Assembly: GCA_009991425.1 (NCBI GenBank)
Contig: JAACWH010000030.1
Span: 1 to 62,996, forward strand
Reading direction: 5' to 3'
Length of the DNA stretch: 62,996 nucleotides
Source: Leptospira sp.
GTDB taxonomy: Bacteria; Spirochaetota; Leptospiria; Leptospirales; Leptospiraceae
The position numbers were made by a program, and so were the translations under genes. Numbering within the stretch: position 1 is the first letter of the stretch; each line of letters opens with the position of its first letter. Of this stretch, positions 52,513-62,391 are shown one piece after another. The notes under the pieces were generated by a model. The model ran no database searches and was not told where the DNA came from. It saw only the letters and a list, made by a program, of their open reading frames with translations.

Positions 52513-53511
52513 GTGAATTTTTCTGAAAACAGCGAAACAAAATGGCTTCCGGATGGATTCCACTTTCTCGGACCGACTGAGTCTGCGAAGCGTAGAAATC
52601 TTTTGGATCCAATATCTCAATACTTAAATAATTCAGGCTATAGTGAAGTAATTCTTCCAGCTATGGATTATTCTGCTTCTTTTACGAATCTTTTAAATAC
52701 AGAAGACTCTCAATCCATATTAAGATTTCGTGATTTACAAGGAAAAGAAATCAGCCCTAGTACGGATTTAACTTTGCAAGTTGTAAAAGGTATGGCTGGT
52801 CTAACACATCTTTCCGAGAACCAAAAAGTCTATTACACTGCCAAAAGGATTAAGGATCATAAAAAACGGAATGCATCTCGTCGCGAAGTCCTACAAGTTG
52901 GAGCCGAGCGAATAGGAATGTCTAGTGCTAAGGATATTTCTGAGATATTGATAGAAGCAGATTCCATTCTAAAAATTGCGAATCCAAAATTTCGACCGAC
53001 CATAGTTCTTGGGCATAATTATTTGATTCGAAGCATTTTAGAGAACCTTTCCCTTAACGAATCAGAGAAAAGCCATCTTACAGCAATGATTCATAGCAAG
53101 AATCTACCTGTGATCCAATCTTTTACAGATAATAAGAAAATCCCTTCTGAAATAAAAAATATGTTAACAAGCATTACTATGCAAATTGATTTTGATACTA
53201 TGAAGAAAAATCTAGAGTCTTGGAAGCTACCTTTTACCTTTGATATGAATTCATTTCTAGACTCTTTTCAAAAAGTTTATGATACCTGGAATGCCAAAGA
53301 TAGATTTTCTGATCTTTGTGTTGATTTTTCCATAGTTCGTGATCTGAATTACTATACTGGATTTTTATTCCAAGGCTTTATTCATTCAGAATCAGAAGCT
53401 GTACTGAATGGTGGTCAATACGATCATCTATATGAAATCTATGGCACCGAGCAGAAGGCTGCCTGTGGTTATGCGATTCAAATTGATACCTTAGAAGCAT
53501 TTTTAAAATAA
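52513..53511 (+). CDS. hisZ: ATP phosphoribosyltransferase regulatory subunit HisZ
   Basis: This 332-residue protein is related to the catalytic core of histidyl-tRNA synthetase but lacks the anticodon-binding domain. It would pair with a short HisG to start histidine synthesis. Class II signatures remain (YSEVILPAMDY, GGQYDHLYEIYG, CGYAIQID). GTG start. hisG is not nearby. purA follows after 12 nt. Confidence 0.88.
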   Translation: MNFSENSETKWLPDGFHFLGPTESAKRRNLLDPISQYLNNSGYSEVILPAMDYSASFTNLLNTEDSQSILRFRDLQGKEISPSTDLTLQVVKGMAGLTHLSENQKVYYTAKRIKDHKKRNASRREVLQVGAERIGMSSAKDISEILIEADSILKIANPKFRPTIVLGHNYLIRSILENLSLNESEKSHLTAMIHSKNLPVIQSFTDNKKIPSEIKNMLTSITMQIDFDTMKKNLESWKLPFTFDMNSFLDSFQKVYDTWNAKDRFSDLCVDFSIVRDLNYYTGFLFQGFIHSESEAVLNGGQYDHLYEIYGTEQKAACGYAIQIDTLEAFLK

Positions 53512-54801
<1,290 letters not shown>

Positions 54802-54821
54802 GAATTTTTTGCCAAAACACC

Positions 54822-54851
54822 TTGACCCAGTACCCCTTCTAAAAATATTGT
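54822..54851 (+). promoter_or_regulatory. Sigma-70 promoter for tRNA-Lys/tRNA-Glu
   Basis: TTGACC (54822-54827), 18-nt spacer and TATTGT (54846-54851) lie 17 nt upstream of tRNA-Lys. The design matches the promoter before tRNA-Thr. Confidence 0.75.
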
Positions 54852-54868
54852 ATCTACAAGACAGTCGA

Positions 54869-54941
54869 GAGTCGTTAGCTCAGTTGGTAGAGCATCTCCC
54901 TTTTAAGGAGAGGGTCTTGGGTTCGAGTCCCAAACGACTCA
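54869..54941 (+). tRNA. tRNA-Lys (TTT)
   Basis: The acceptor is GAGTCGT/ACGACTC, and the anticodon stem TCTCC/GGAGA has loop CTTTTAA (anticodon TTT). The T arm is TTGGG-TTCGAGT-CCCAA. The discriminator is A, with no encoded CCA. Confidence 0.95.
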
Positions 54942-54961
54942 TTTGACTATCTTCCTATAAC

Positions 54962-55033
54962 GGTGCCATCGTCTAATGGTTAGGACACAAGGTTTTCATC
55001 CTTGCAATCGGGGTTCAATTCCCCGTGGCACTA
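54962..55033 (+). tRNA. tRNA-Glu (TTC)
   Basis: The acceptor is GGTGCCA/TGGCACT with a terminal G-T pair, and the anticodon stem CAAGG/CCTTG has loop TTTTCAT (anticodon TTC). The T arm is CGGGG-TTCAATT-CCCCG. Co-transcribed with tRNA-Lys, 20 nt downstream. Confidence 0.93.
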
Positions 55034-55127
55034 CTAAATGAATCCTTTTACTTAACCTTTATCAATTTAATCTATCTATAGAAGTTTTTTATTTCCTATA
55101 AAAAGTTTAGAATTAGTCTATATCAAT

Positions 55128-55628
55128 ATGGCAGATTTAAAACTTAAAGGCAATTCCATTCATACAGTTGCAGACCTTCCCAAAGTAGGCTCCGCAGCTC
55201 CCTCCTTAAAATTAACAAAATCAGATTTATCTGATGTTAGTTTAGAAAACTATAAAGGCAAAAAGAAAATTCTTAATGTTTTTCCAAGTATTGATACACC
55301 AGTCTGTGCTACTTCAGTACGTAAATTCAACGAGAAAGCAAGTAGCCTTCCTAATGCAGTTGTTCTTTGTATCTCAGCAGATCTTCCATTTGCTCAGAAG
55401 AGATTCTGCGGGGCAGAAGGTATTGCAAATGTAGAAACACTTTCCGATTTCAGAAACGAATCCTTTGGAAAATCCTATGGTCTTGAACTAGCTGATGGGC
55501 CTATGGCTGGTCTTCTTGCTAGAGCCGTACTTGTTCTTGATGAAAATGATAAGGTTCTTTACACTGAGCTTGTTGATGATATCATTCATGAGCCGAATTA
55601 CGACGCAGCACTTTCATCCTTAGGATAA
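55128..55628 (+). CDS. tpx: Thiol peroxidase (atypical 2-Cys peroxiredoxin)
   Basis: This 166-residue thioredoxin-fold enzyme reduces peroxides with thioredoxin. The peroxidatic Cys lies in SIDTPVCATSVRKF and the resolving Cys in AQKRFCGAEG, the typical Tpx pair. No signal peptide, so cytosolic. A TAGA/TCTA inverted repeat (TTAGAATTAGTCTAT) at 55107-55121, just before the start, partly fits the PerR-box consensus. Confidence 0.95.
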   Translation: MADLKLKGNSIHTVADLPKVGSAAPSLKLTKSDLSDVSLENYKGKKKILNVFPSIDTPVCATSVRKFNEKASSLPNAVVLCISADLPFAQKRFCGAEGIANVETLSDFRNESFGKSYGLELADGPMAGLLARAVLVLDENDKVLYTELVDDIIHEPNYDAALSSLG

Positions 55629-55662
55629 ATTGACAATAGAATCAATATCCATAGGTTTGCGA

Positions 55663-56541
55663 TTAACGACTTAAGGATATGGTACAAACTGTCCTCAATT
55701 TACATTGTGGGCAGATATTTTCATCGTATTTTCCTCTGCATTTCTCCATGATTCCGATTCTACTCAATGCAAAATCAAACCGAACAGATGGTTCTCCTAG
55801 AATATCTGTAAGAGCAGATGTGATTTCTTCTGCCATTTTTCTATCGTTTGACTTTCTATTTGTAAGATTTAAAATTTTTGCCATTCGAATAATATGAGTG
55901 TCTAAAGGAAAAACTAAATCATATTCAGATAGTGATTGGTAGAAATTTAAATCAGGGAAAGTTGCTAATACCATCCATCTCAAAAACATAGAATATCTTT
56001 TGTGGGCTGACTTCGCTAAAGCCTTTCCCACAAGAAAATCTAATCCATAAGATTGGAATCGCAATTTAGATCTAAGCTTTGATTGAAATCCGATGATTCC
56101 ATTATCCAAAAAATATTTTTCAAATAGGGGAACATTTTCTAACGAATCTTTATTTGGTAGAATGTTATTTTGGTTCAACTGCAATTTGCTTTCGCGGATG
56201 AGTTCTGAAATTCCAAATAAAAATTCTGCTATGTCTTTTTCTTTTTGGAACCTATAGCCACCAATTGATCTAACAAGCTCATCAAAATCTTTTGTTTTTG
56301 AAAGTGTTTGATACGGAGAGTAAGCTAGGCGGTTAAAAAGATTTTGTAAAAAATTTCTTATAGCTCTTACATTGCCATAAGAGAATAAAGCTGTAATGAG
56401 AGCCACGCATTCTTGGTCGAGCGGATTCTTATAATTATAAACAATTTCAATAGGATCAGATTTCAAATATTCTGGTTTAGAATATTCATCTCTTAGCCTA
56501 TTTAATATTCTTTTCTTTGCTTGTTTGGAAGAAGTGGACAA
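55663..56541 (-). CDS. TIGR02757 family (DUF2400) protein
   Basis: This 292-residue protein of a widespread uncharacterised family has the conserved DPIEIVYNYKNPLDQECVAL and ALITALFSYGNVRAIRNFL. It ends in a CPxCKLRTVC-like cysteine cluster resembling the iron-sulfur or zinc site of helix-hairpin-helix DNA glycosylases (ENICPQCKLRTVCTISL). Function is not established; a DNA or RNA-related role is only an inference. Confidence 0.8.
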   Translation of the reverse strand: MSTSSKQAKKRILNRLRDEYSKPEYLKSDPIEIVYNYKNPLDQECVALITALFSYGNVRAIRNFLQNLFNRLAYSPYQTLSKTKDFDELVRSIGGYRFQKEKDIAEFLFGISELIRESKLQLNQNNILPNKDSLENVPLFEKYFLDNGIIGFQSKLRSKLRFQSYGLDFLVGKALAKSAHKRYSMFLRWMVLATFPDLNFYQSLSEYDLVFPLDTHIIRMAKILNLTNRKSNDRKMAEEITSALTDILGEPSVRFDFALSRIGIMEKCRGKYDENICPQCKLRTVCTISLSR

Positions 56542-56620
56542 AATTAAATAAACCGAATGAATAATAAGCCATTGGAACCCAAATCATCATTACCAAAGCA
56601 GATTAACTTAGATAATTGAT

Positions 56621-57523
56621 TCAAGATAAAGATGCTAGCATTGCTGTGTAGGTCTTACTCATCAATTTTCTTCCGAGTTTTTCTTCAATGTATTTTGAAG
56701 CTTCGAGTATTTTATCTAATTGAATCCCTGTATCATAACCTGAGGTATGTAGAAGATAAAGAAGATCTTCTGTGGCAAGATTTCCTGAGGCTCCTTTAGC
56801 GTATGGACAGCCACCGAGACCTCCTGATGAAGAATCAAATGATCGAAGACCCAACTCCAAACTTTTTTCTACATTCGCAACTCCCATCCCGTAAGTATCA
56901 TGAAAGTGACCTGCAAATAGCTTAGCTGGGTATTTTTTTAATAGTAAAGTTAATAATTTATCAACATGAGAAGGAGTGCCTTTTCCTATCGTTTCCCCTA
57001 AAGAAATTTCGTAAACTCCCTCATTCATCAATTGATCAACCACCTCAAGAACTTTGTTTGGTTCTATCCAACCTTCATAAGGACAGGCGATTACAGTAGA
57101 AATATAAGCTCTTACTTTAATATTATCTTTGCCAGCTTCTTGAAAAATATTACGAAAAGCTTGGAAAGATTCTTCTATTGTTTTGTTGATATTTTTTTTA
57201 GTAAAAGTATTGGAAGCTGCTGTGAATACTGCTACTTCTTTATAACCGTGATCTAAGGCTCGTTTATAGCCTTGTAGATTTGGAGTTAAACAGGAAAATT
57301 TCTCGTTAGATGATTCTTTTAAAAAATGTTTAGAGACTTCAGAACTGTCTGCAAGTTGGGGAATAGCTGATTCTTTTACAAAAGAAGTTAGTTCGATATG
57401 CGAGTGATTCGCAGAGATTAGCTTTTTGATAAATTCAATCTTAACTTCAGTAGGAAGAAATGCTTTTTCATTTTGTAATCCGTCTCTTGGACCCACTTCT
57501 GTGACTTTTACTTTTTCTTTCAC
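56621..57523 (-). CDS. Hydroxymethylglutaryl-CoA lyase-like enzyme
   Basis: This 300-residue TIM-barrel enzyme is of the HMGL/DRE-TIM family. Motifs are EVGPRDGLQNE (catalytic R and D), GETIGKGTP, the metal-binding HFHDTYG, and GGLGGCPYAKGASGN with the catalytic Cys. It would cleave HMG-CoA to acetoacetate and acetyl-CoA in leucine breakdown. No leucine-degradation genes are adjacent. Confidence 0.9.
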   Translation of the reverse strand: MKEKVKVTEVGPRDGLQNEKAFLPTEVKIEFIKKLISANHSHIELTSFVKESAIPQLADSSEVSKHFLKESSNEKFSCLTPNLQGYKRALDHGYKEVAVFTAASNTFTKKNINKTIEESFQAFRNIFQEAGKDNIKVRAYISTVIACPYEGWIEPNKVLEVVDQLMNEGVYEISLGETIGKGTPSHVDKLLTLLLKKYPAKLFAGHFHDTYGMGVANVEKSLELGLRSFDSSSGGLGGCPYAKGASGNLATEDLLYLLHTSGYDTGIQLDKILEASKYIEEKLGRKLMSKTYTAMLASLS

Positions 57524-57581
57524 TTGATTCCCCTTTGTCTTTCTCTAGTTTGGAAGAAAGTTTGATTCCCTCAAGAAAAAA

Positions 57582-58298
57582 ATGATATCCATTGATAAGC
57601 TTACTGTTTCCATCCAAAATCAAATTCTAGTCCAAGACATTCAAATTAAAATCAATAAGGCTGAAATCGTTGGTTTGGTGGGAGCATCTGGATCAGGTAA
57701 ATCAACTATCTTTAAGGCAATATTTCATAATATAGTTCCCATTCATGATTTTCATATCCAAGGCGATATCAATATTCAAGATGGAACTGTTCAACCAGTC
57801 TTTCAAGATTCATACTCCAGTTTCAATCCTTTTTTAAAAATTCGAAGGTCACTACAAGAGCCAGCTATTTTAAAAGGAATGGATATGAAATTAAGTTTAA
57901 ATGAGATTAATAATTTTTTGCCTATATTTTCATTAGATAAAGAGATTTTAGATCATTATCCATCGCAATGTTCAGGTGGCCAATTACAACGTTTAGCAAT
58001 CCTTAGAGCTGTGCTAGCCAAACCTAATTACTTAATCATGGATGAGCCTATAAGTGGTCTGGATCATATAGTTAGGAAAAAAGTTATAGATTTAATTTTA
58101 GATTTAAGAAATCGTTTGCAATTAGGAATTTTGTTTATTTCTCATGACTTAGATGTAGTTGAAAGTATATGTGATAGAATTTATGTAATGAACCAAGGAA
58201 GGATTATAGAAGAGGGCAGTAAAGGCTTTCTGCCCAATAAGAACTCTCAAGAATATACGAAACTTTTATTCAATCCTTGGGCAGATAGTAAGTATTAG
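57582..58298 (+). CDS. ABC transporter ATP-binding protein, Opp/Nik type
   Basis: This 238-residue ATPase has Walker A GASGSGKST, Q-loop VFQDSYSSFNPF, signature CSGGQLQRLAILRAVL, Walker B YLIMDEP and H-loop ISHD. The Q-loop with SSFNP is typical of peptide and nickel importers (OppF/NikE). No permease or binding protein lies nearby, so its partners are encoded elsewhere. Its stop overlaps the opposing gene by 4 nt. Confidence 0.85.
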   Translation: MISIDKLTVSIQNQILVQDIQIKINKAEIVGLVGASGSGKSTIFKAIFHNIVPIHDFHIQGDINIQDGTVQPVFQDSYSSFNPFLKIRRSLQEPAILKGMDMKLSLNEINNFLPIFSLDKEILDHYPSQCSGGQLQRLAILRAVLAKPNYLIMDEPISGLDHIVRKKVIDLILDLRNRLQLGILFISHDLDVVESICDRIYVMNQGRIIEEGSKGFLPNKNSQEYTKLLFNPWADSKY

Positions 58299-58930
58299 AT
58301 ATCGATTTGGTATTCGTTAGATCTGTCTTTTCTTTCTTTAATTAGTACAATCATAACATCAATTCTGTAGAAAGCATTTCGCAAAGATGATTCTACCAAA
58401 CGTAGTGCTCGAATTTGGTTATCTAAAGAAATATTTTTGATCATTGTCTTTTGCTCTTCATCAAAGCGTGATAATATAACTTCAGTTTTCATTACATCAC
58501 TAGGATTTATGATCATAGTTTTGTTTTCAAAAGCGAATTCATAAAAGATTCGTTTCTTACGAGATTCTAGTTTTACTTCTTTAATTTTATTATTTTCATA
58601 GATAAAGGAAATATATTTTAATAAGTTCGATTCATATCCTTCGTCAACTAAATAAGGTACATCTTCCGTAACAATTGTATGCTTATTTTTGTATTCAGGT
58701 TTAAGCAGAACTAATTGCGAGTGTTTTAGTTCAATATCCCCGATTCTAACTTGTATGAGTTCTTTCAAATCATCAATAATTTTGAGAAGAGATTTTGTAT
58801 AATTACTATCTTTATCAACAAAAATGTCGCTCTCTGATATTTGTTCAGAATTATTTTCCTGTGCAGAAAATGGACTTACTAAGAGAAGTAGGAGAGGCAG
58901 AGCGATATATATTTTTTTCATTCTTTTCAT
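58295..58930 (-). CDS. Exported protein of unknown function
   Basis: The start at 58930 (or 58921) is preferred because it gives a clean signal peptide (MKRMKKIYIALPLLLLLVSP, cleavage near FSA-QE). A longer frame from 59062 would overlap the gene upstream. The mature part (~185 residues) is mixed, with VRIGDIELKHSQLVLLKP and LRLVESSLRNAFYRIDVMIV. I recognise no family. It follows the metallo-beta-lactamase-fold gene on the same strand. Confidence 0.6.
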   Translation of the reverse strand: MKRMKKIYIALPLLLLLVSPFSAQENNSEQISESDIFVDKDSNYTKSLLKIIDDLKELIQVRIGDIELKHSQLVLLKPEYKNKHTIVTEDVPYLVDEGYESNLLKYISFIYENNKIKEVKLESRKKRIFYEFAFENKTMIINPSDVMKTEVILSRFDEEQKTMIKNISLDNQIRALRLVESSLRNAFYRIDVMIVLIKERKDRSNEYQIDI

Positions 58931-58988
58931 CGAGTTTTTATCCAAGTCTGGTTTAGTACTTATAATTATCGGATGAAAAAAATGGAAC

Positions 58989-60011
58989 TTAAATTTCCTT
59001 GATATGAAAAATTTCATAACCAGAATCTTTTTTCTCGAAGTGTATTCTACCTTCCAATTCAAGTTTTTTAATGATCGAGTAAATTAAGCCAAGAGCTGTA
59101 GTCAGATGCCCTCCAGTATGCACTTTCTTGCCAATGGCAGCTTCCATCAGGTTCAAAAGGTCGGATGAGCCTTCTCTTAATCTTCGAATAACTCCCTTTT
59201 CTAGAATGGAAAGAGTTTTCTTGACTAAGGTAATAGTTCTTTGCGGATCTTCAATTTCCGCTCCATGAGCAGGAAGCATTCTGCGAATAGGCTCTTCCAA
59301 AAGTTTTGCTAAGGTAAAATGGTAATCATTTAGGCTTCCATCCAATTCAGAATAGATGGCTGTCAAATTAGCAATTATCAAATCACCGGAGAAATATATT
59401 TTTGACTTTTGTAAAACGGGAGTAATATGATAGAGATTATGTCCTGGCGTGTAAATAAATCTAAAACTATGTCCATCAATTTCAAGACTATCATTATGGT
59501 CTATAGCCTTATCAATTTGGAGGTAGGGGGTTCCTTTTTTAGTTTCATTGAATTTAGAAAAGAATGTATTCCATCCTAGTCTCGATTTTACTAAAATCTT
59601 TTCTAATTCAATAGGATCTCCGTAAGCAATATGAAATAAGTCTTCAGTAGCTTGTTCAAACAATTTCATAGACTCGATATAATTTCCAACTCCATCTTGC
59701 ATAGCTCTATAGCCATAGTAGGTTGCTTTCTTGGCATAAGATTTCAAGACTAAAGCAGAGGAGATATGATCAAGATGATTATGCGTGTAAATGATATGTT
59801 TAATATCACTTAATGAAAATCCTCTCGTCTTTAGAGATGCTTGCAATAATGGAACAGACTCAATGTAACCTGAATCTATTAAAGTTAATCCATTATTAAC
59901 AAGAATATAAATATTATTAGGTGCATAAAAAGGTTGTGGTAGAACGATTTTAAATAAACCATTCCCTATTTCATCCATAGTAGGAATTTTGTTTTGTTTG
60001 GTAATTTTCAT
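58989..60011 (-). CDS. Metallo-beta-lactamase-fold hydrolase
   Basis: This 340-residue enzyme has the metal-site motif THNHLDH, a later TPGHNLYH, an Asp in FSGDLI and His in LPAHG. The two-metal site is essentially complete. A C-terminal ~70-residue helical domain, similar to the winged helix of LACTB2-type proteins, contains GGHLTTALGLIYSI. The substrate is unknown; hydrolysis of a thioester or phosphodiester is usual for the family. It is separated from the TPR gene by 1 nt. Confidence 0.85.
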   Translation of the reverse strand: MKITKQNKIPTMDEIGNGLFKIVLPQPFYAPNNIYILVNNGLTLIDSGYIESVPLLQASLKTRGFSLSDIKHIIYTHNHLDHISSALVLKSYAKKATYYGYRAMQDGVGNYIESMKLFEQATEDLFHIAYGDPIELEKILVKSRLGWNTFFSKFNETKKGTPYLQIDKAIDHNDSLEIDGHSFRFIYTPGHNLYHITPVLQKSKIYFSGDLIIANLTAIYSELDGSLNDYHFTLAKLLEEPIRRMLPAHGAEIEDPQRTITLVKKTLSILEKGVIRRLREGSSDLLNLMEAAIGKKVHTGGHLTTALGLIYSIIKKLELEGRIHFEKKDSGYEIFHIKEI

Positions 60012-60012
60012 A

Positions 60013-61059
60013 TTATTTAAAACTATTATTCACTTCTACGTCATCCTCTTCAAGTTGTGATTTTTTTGCTTCTGCAAATTTTTTGCTAATATCTCTTCGT
60101 CTTTGAATCACCTTATAAGAAAAATCTGCAAAAAATGGATCGTTAGGATATTTTAATAAAATGTCATATTGATTTTCTGAAGTTTCGTAATCTAATACCC
60201 TTGAAGCAGTTTCAGCAAAATAATAGTGAAATCTTTTGCTATAATCTTTTTCTTTTCCTTCGGGTGTGCTTAATTTTGTTTCATTAAGAAGTTTATAAGC
60301 TTGGTAGTAATTGCCTGCGTTGATTTCTAAGCGCGCAAAACCTACACGAGCATCGGGGCTTTCTTCATCTATTTTCAGAGCCTCTTTGAGATAGATACTC
60401 GCTCGATTTCTAATCCCACTTTTTAAATAGTATTCAGCAAGTAAGACAAGTGCTTCTGTTTTATATTTATTAAGAGAGGCAGCTTTTTTATATGATTCAA
60501 TTGCATAGTAGGGTTCATTTTTTAATTCACTTAATAATCCAATATGAATATAAGTTTTGTAAAATTCAGGGATTTCTTTTTTTGCAAATTCAAAATGTTC
60601 TAGTGATTTATCATATTTATTTTGGATATGAAGCAATCTTCCAAAATTATATCGAAATGGAAAAAAGCGAGGATCATAACGAATTCCAGCTTCTAACATT
60701 GAGTAGGCTGTATTTCGATCATCCTCTTTACCACTAAGAATGAGGGCTACTATTTCATTATTGAATTTACCACAATTGGCAATGTTTTTTTCTTCAAATA
60801 GAAAACTACCCATTGATCGCGGTGGTTCTCCTTCCCAAAATTTCCCAGTAGCTACTATGAAATCTTCTGGAATTCTTTTGAAACCACCCTTGTTAAAATC
60901 ATCTGGATCCTCTTCACCTTCACCCCAAAGTAAATCTGGATAGAGTGTTCCGTTTACCATAACCTGGCTCAATAATGCATTGTTGAAAAAAAATATAGAA
61001 AAAATTAGGCAGCTTCTTAGCAAAAATAATTGGGTAATAGGTTTGCTTGATTTCATCAT
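60013..61059 (-). CDS. Exported TPR-repeat protein
   Basis: This 348-residue protein has an N-terminal hydrophobic signal (~8-32) and then several tetratricopeptide repeats (about residues 110-300), visible as spaced A/Y/A patterns (RYNFGRLLHIQNKYDKSLEH, IHIGLLSELKNEPYYAIESY). TPRs mediate protein binding in the periplasm. Charged C-terminus. It lies first in a leftward operon with the metallo-beta-lactamase-fold gene. Confidence 0.82.
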   Translation of the reverse strand: MMKSSKPITQLFLLRSCLIFSIFFFNNALLSQVMVNGTLYPDLLWGEGEEDPDDFNKGGFKRIPEDFIVATGKFWEGEPPRSMGSFLFEEKNIANCGKFNNEIVALILSGKEDDRNTAYSMLEAGIRYDPRFFPFRYNFGRLLHIQNKYDKSLEHFEFAKKEIPEFYKTYIHIGLLSELKNEPYYAIESYKKAASLNKYKTEALVLLAEYYLKSGIRNRASIYLKEALKIDEESPDARVGFARLEINAGNYYQAYKLLNETKLSTPEGKEKDYSKRFHYYFAETASRVLDYETSENQYDILLKYPNDPFFADFSYKVIQRRRDISKKFAEAKKSQLEEDDVEVNNSFK

Positions 61060-61123
61060 TTTTAAAAAGAAAAACTCGTATTTATGACTCAGATCTATAA
61101 TCTGGACAGTACGGTTATCTCTA

Positions 61124-61732
61124 TTGCACTTGCTCCAGATTCAAAATCTCAATTATAGTATCGGGTTTAAATCAATTTTAGAAAAGGTCAACTTGAAACT
61201 TTCTCAGAACAAGAGATATGCTCTACGCGGTGAGAACGGTGCCGGAAAATCTACTCTACTAAGGTGCATCCTAAATTTTAGAAATTTCGAAGAAGCCATA
61301 AGCTGGAACGAGGAGCTTGTTCTGCCACGCAATCGAATCTCTTATTTGGGTCATGATTTGGGTTTATACAATTCCTTGAGTTTATTGGAAAATTTAAAAT
61401 TTTTTTATTCGATCGCGGAATGTCCGATTGCCTGGAATCAGGTGGAAGGTTGGGTTCAAAAGTTTAAACTCCAACTGAGATGGGACGATCCAATCTACAC
61501 TCTTTCAAGAGGAATGAAACAAAAGGTTGCATTGATAAGAGCCTTAATTCCTAATTCTCATTTACTTTTGTTAGATGAACCATTTACTGGACTCGACCAG
61601 AAATCAAATATTGAAATTAGAGAGATTTTGAAAGAAGTATCCCGACAGTCCTCAATTCTTGCTGTAATCCATGAAGAAGAAACTGCTTATTGGGACGAGA
61701 TGATAAACATAGCTGGGAAAGGGATTAAATGA
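61124..61732 (+). CDS. ccmA: Heme exporter ATP-binding protein CcmA
   Basis: This 202-residue ABC ATPase of system I cytochrome c maturation has Walker A GENGAGKST, the CcmA-typical YLGHDLGLYNSLSLLENLKF, signature LSRGMKQKVALIRAL, and Walker B LLLLDEP. The start is TTG 61124. It overlaps ccmB by 4 nt (ATGA). Confidence 0.87.
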   Translation: MHLLQIQNLNYSIGFKSILEKVNLKLSQNKRYALRGENGAGKSTLLRCILNFRNFEEAISWNEELVLPRNRISYLGHDLGLYNSLSLLENLKFFYSIAECPIAWNQVEGWVQKFKLQLRWDDPIYTLSRGMKQKVALIRALIPNSHLLLLDEPFTGLDQKSNIEIREILKEVSRQSSILAVIHEEETAYWDEMINIAGKGIK

Positions 61733-62391
61733 TACTTTCCTTACTCAAAAAAGAATTATTACTCATTGGCCGAGGTTTACATGGAATTCTATCTATGTTT
61801 GTACTTTCCTTTACGTTGTTATTTCTTTTTCATTTTTCTTTTGAGAAGGATTCTTCTTTAACTATACTTCCTTTAATAGGAATTAAATGGTCTATCCTTT
61901 TTATAACTTCATATGTATTGATTGGTCAATCAACATGGGAAGAAAGGGAATCTGGTGCTGGACTAATTGTACAATTATCGATTCCGAATTGGATGATATT
62001 TTTAGTAAAGTCCATTGTTGTTTGGTTCTTTTTAATATTCGTTTTAGGTTTGGTCTGCTTAGGTATGAATCTCATGTTTTCGAATTTTTCTACAATAGGG
62101 CTTTTCAATCATATTATATTTTTAATACCAGGATCTCTTTCTCTTTCCTTCCTTGGAGTAAGCCTTGGTTCTATAGCTGCATCAACTCGGATGAAGGAAG
62201 TGATTCTTCCCTTACTTTTGATTCCTTTTAGCATACCCATTTTTTTGTTCGGCTTGAAATCTGAATTTCGTTACATCGGCGATGCGATGAGTTTGAATCA
62301 ATCATTGATCTTAATGATTTTTTTCTGTTTCTTTTATGGTGGTTTAGGAGCCTTGTTCCAAGAGTTGCAATCGGAGAATGTTGATGGATAA
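61729..62391 (+). CDS. ccmB: Heme exporter permease CcmB
   Basis: This 220-residue protein has six transmembrane segments. [19 protein letters not shown] and [20 protein letters not shown] are in line with CcmB. With CcmA it releases holo-CcmE in cytochrome c biogenesis. It overlaps the start of ccmC. Confidence 0.87.
   Translation: MILSLLKKELLLIGRGLHGILSMFVLSFTLLFLFHFSFEKDSSLTILPLIGIKWSILFITSYVLIGQSTWEERESGAGLIVQLSIPNWMIFLVKSIVVWFFLIFVLGLVCLGMNLMFSNFSTIGLFNHIIFLIPGSLSLSFLGVSLGSIAASTRMKEVILPLLLIPFSIPIFLFGLKSEFRYIGDAMSLNQSLILMIFFCFFYGGLGALFQELQSENVDG

Noticed and set aside
58931..59062. 44-residue N-terminal extension of the exported protein
   Set aside because: It would overlap the metallo-beta-lactamase-fold gene and hide a clear signal peptide that starts at 58930 or 58921.
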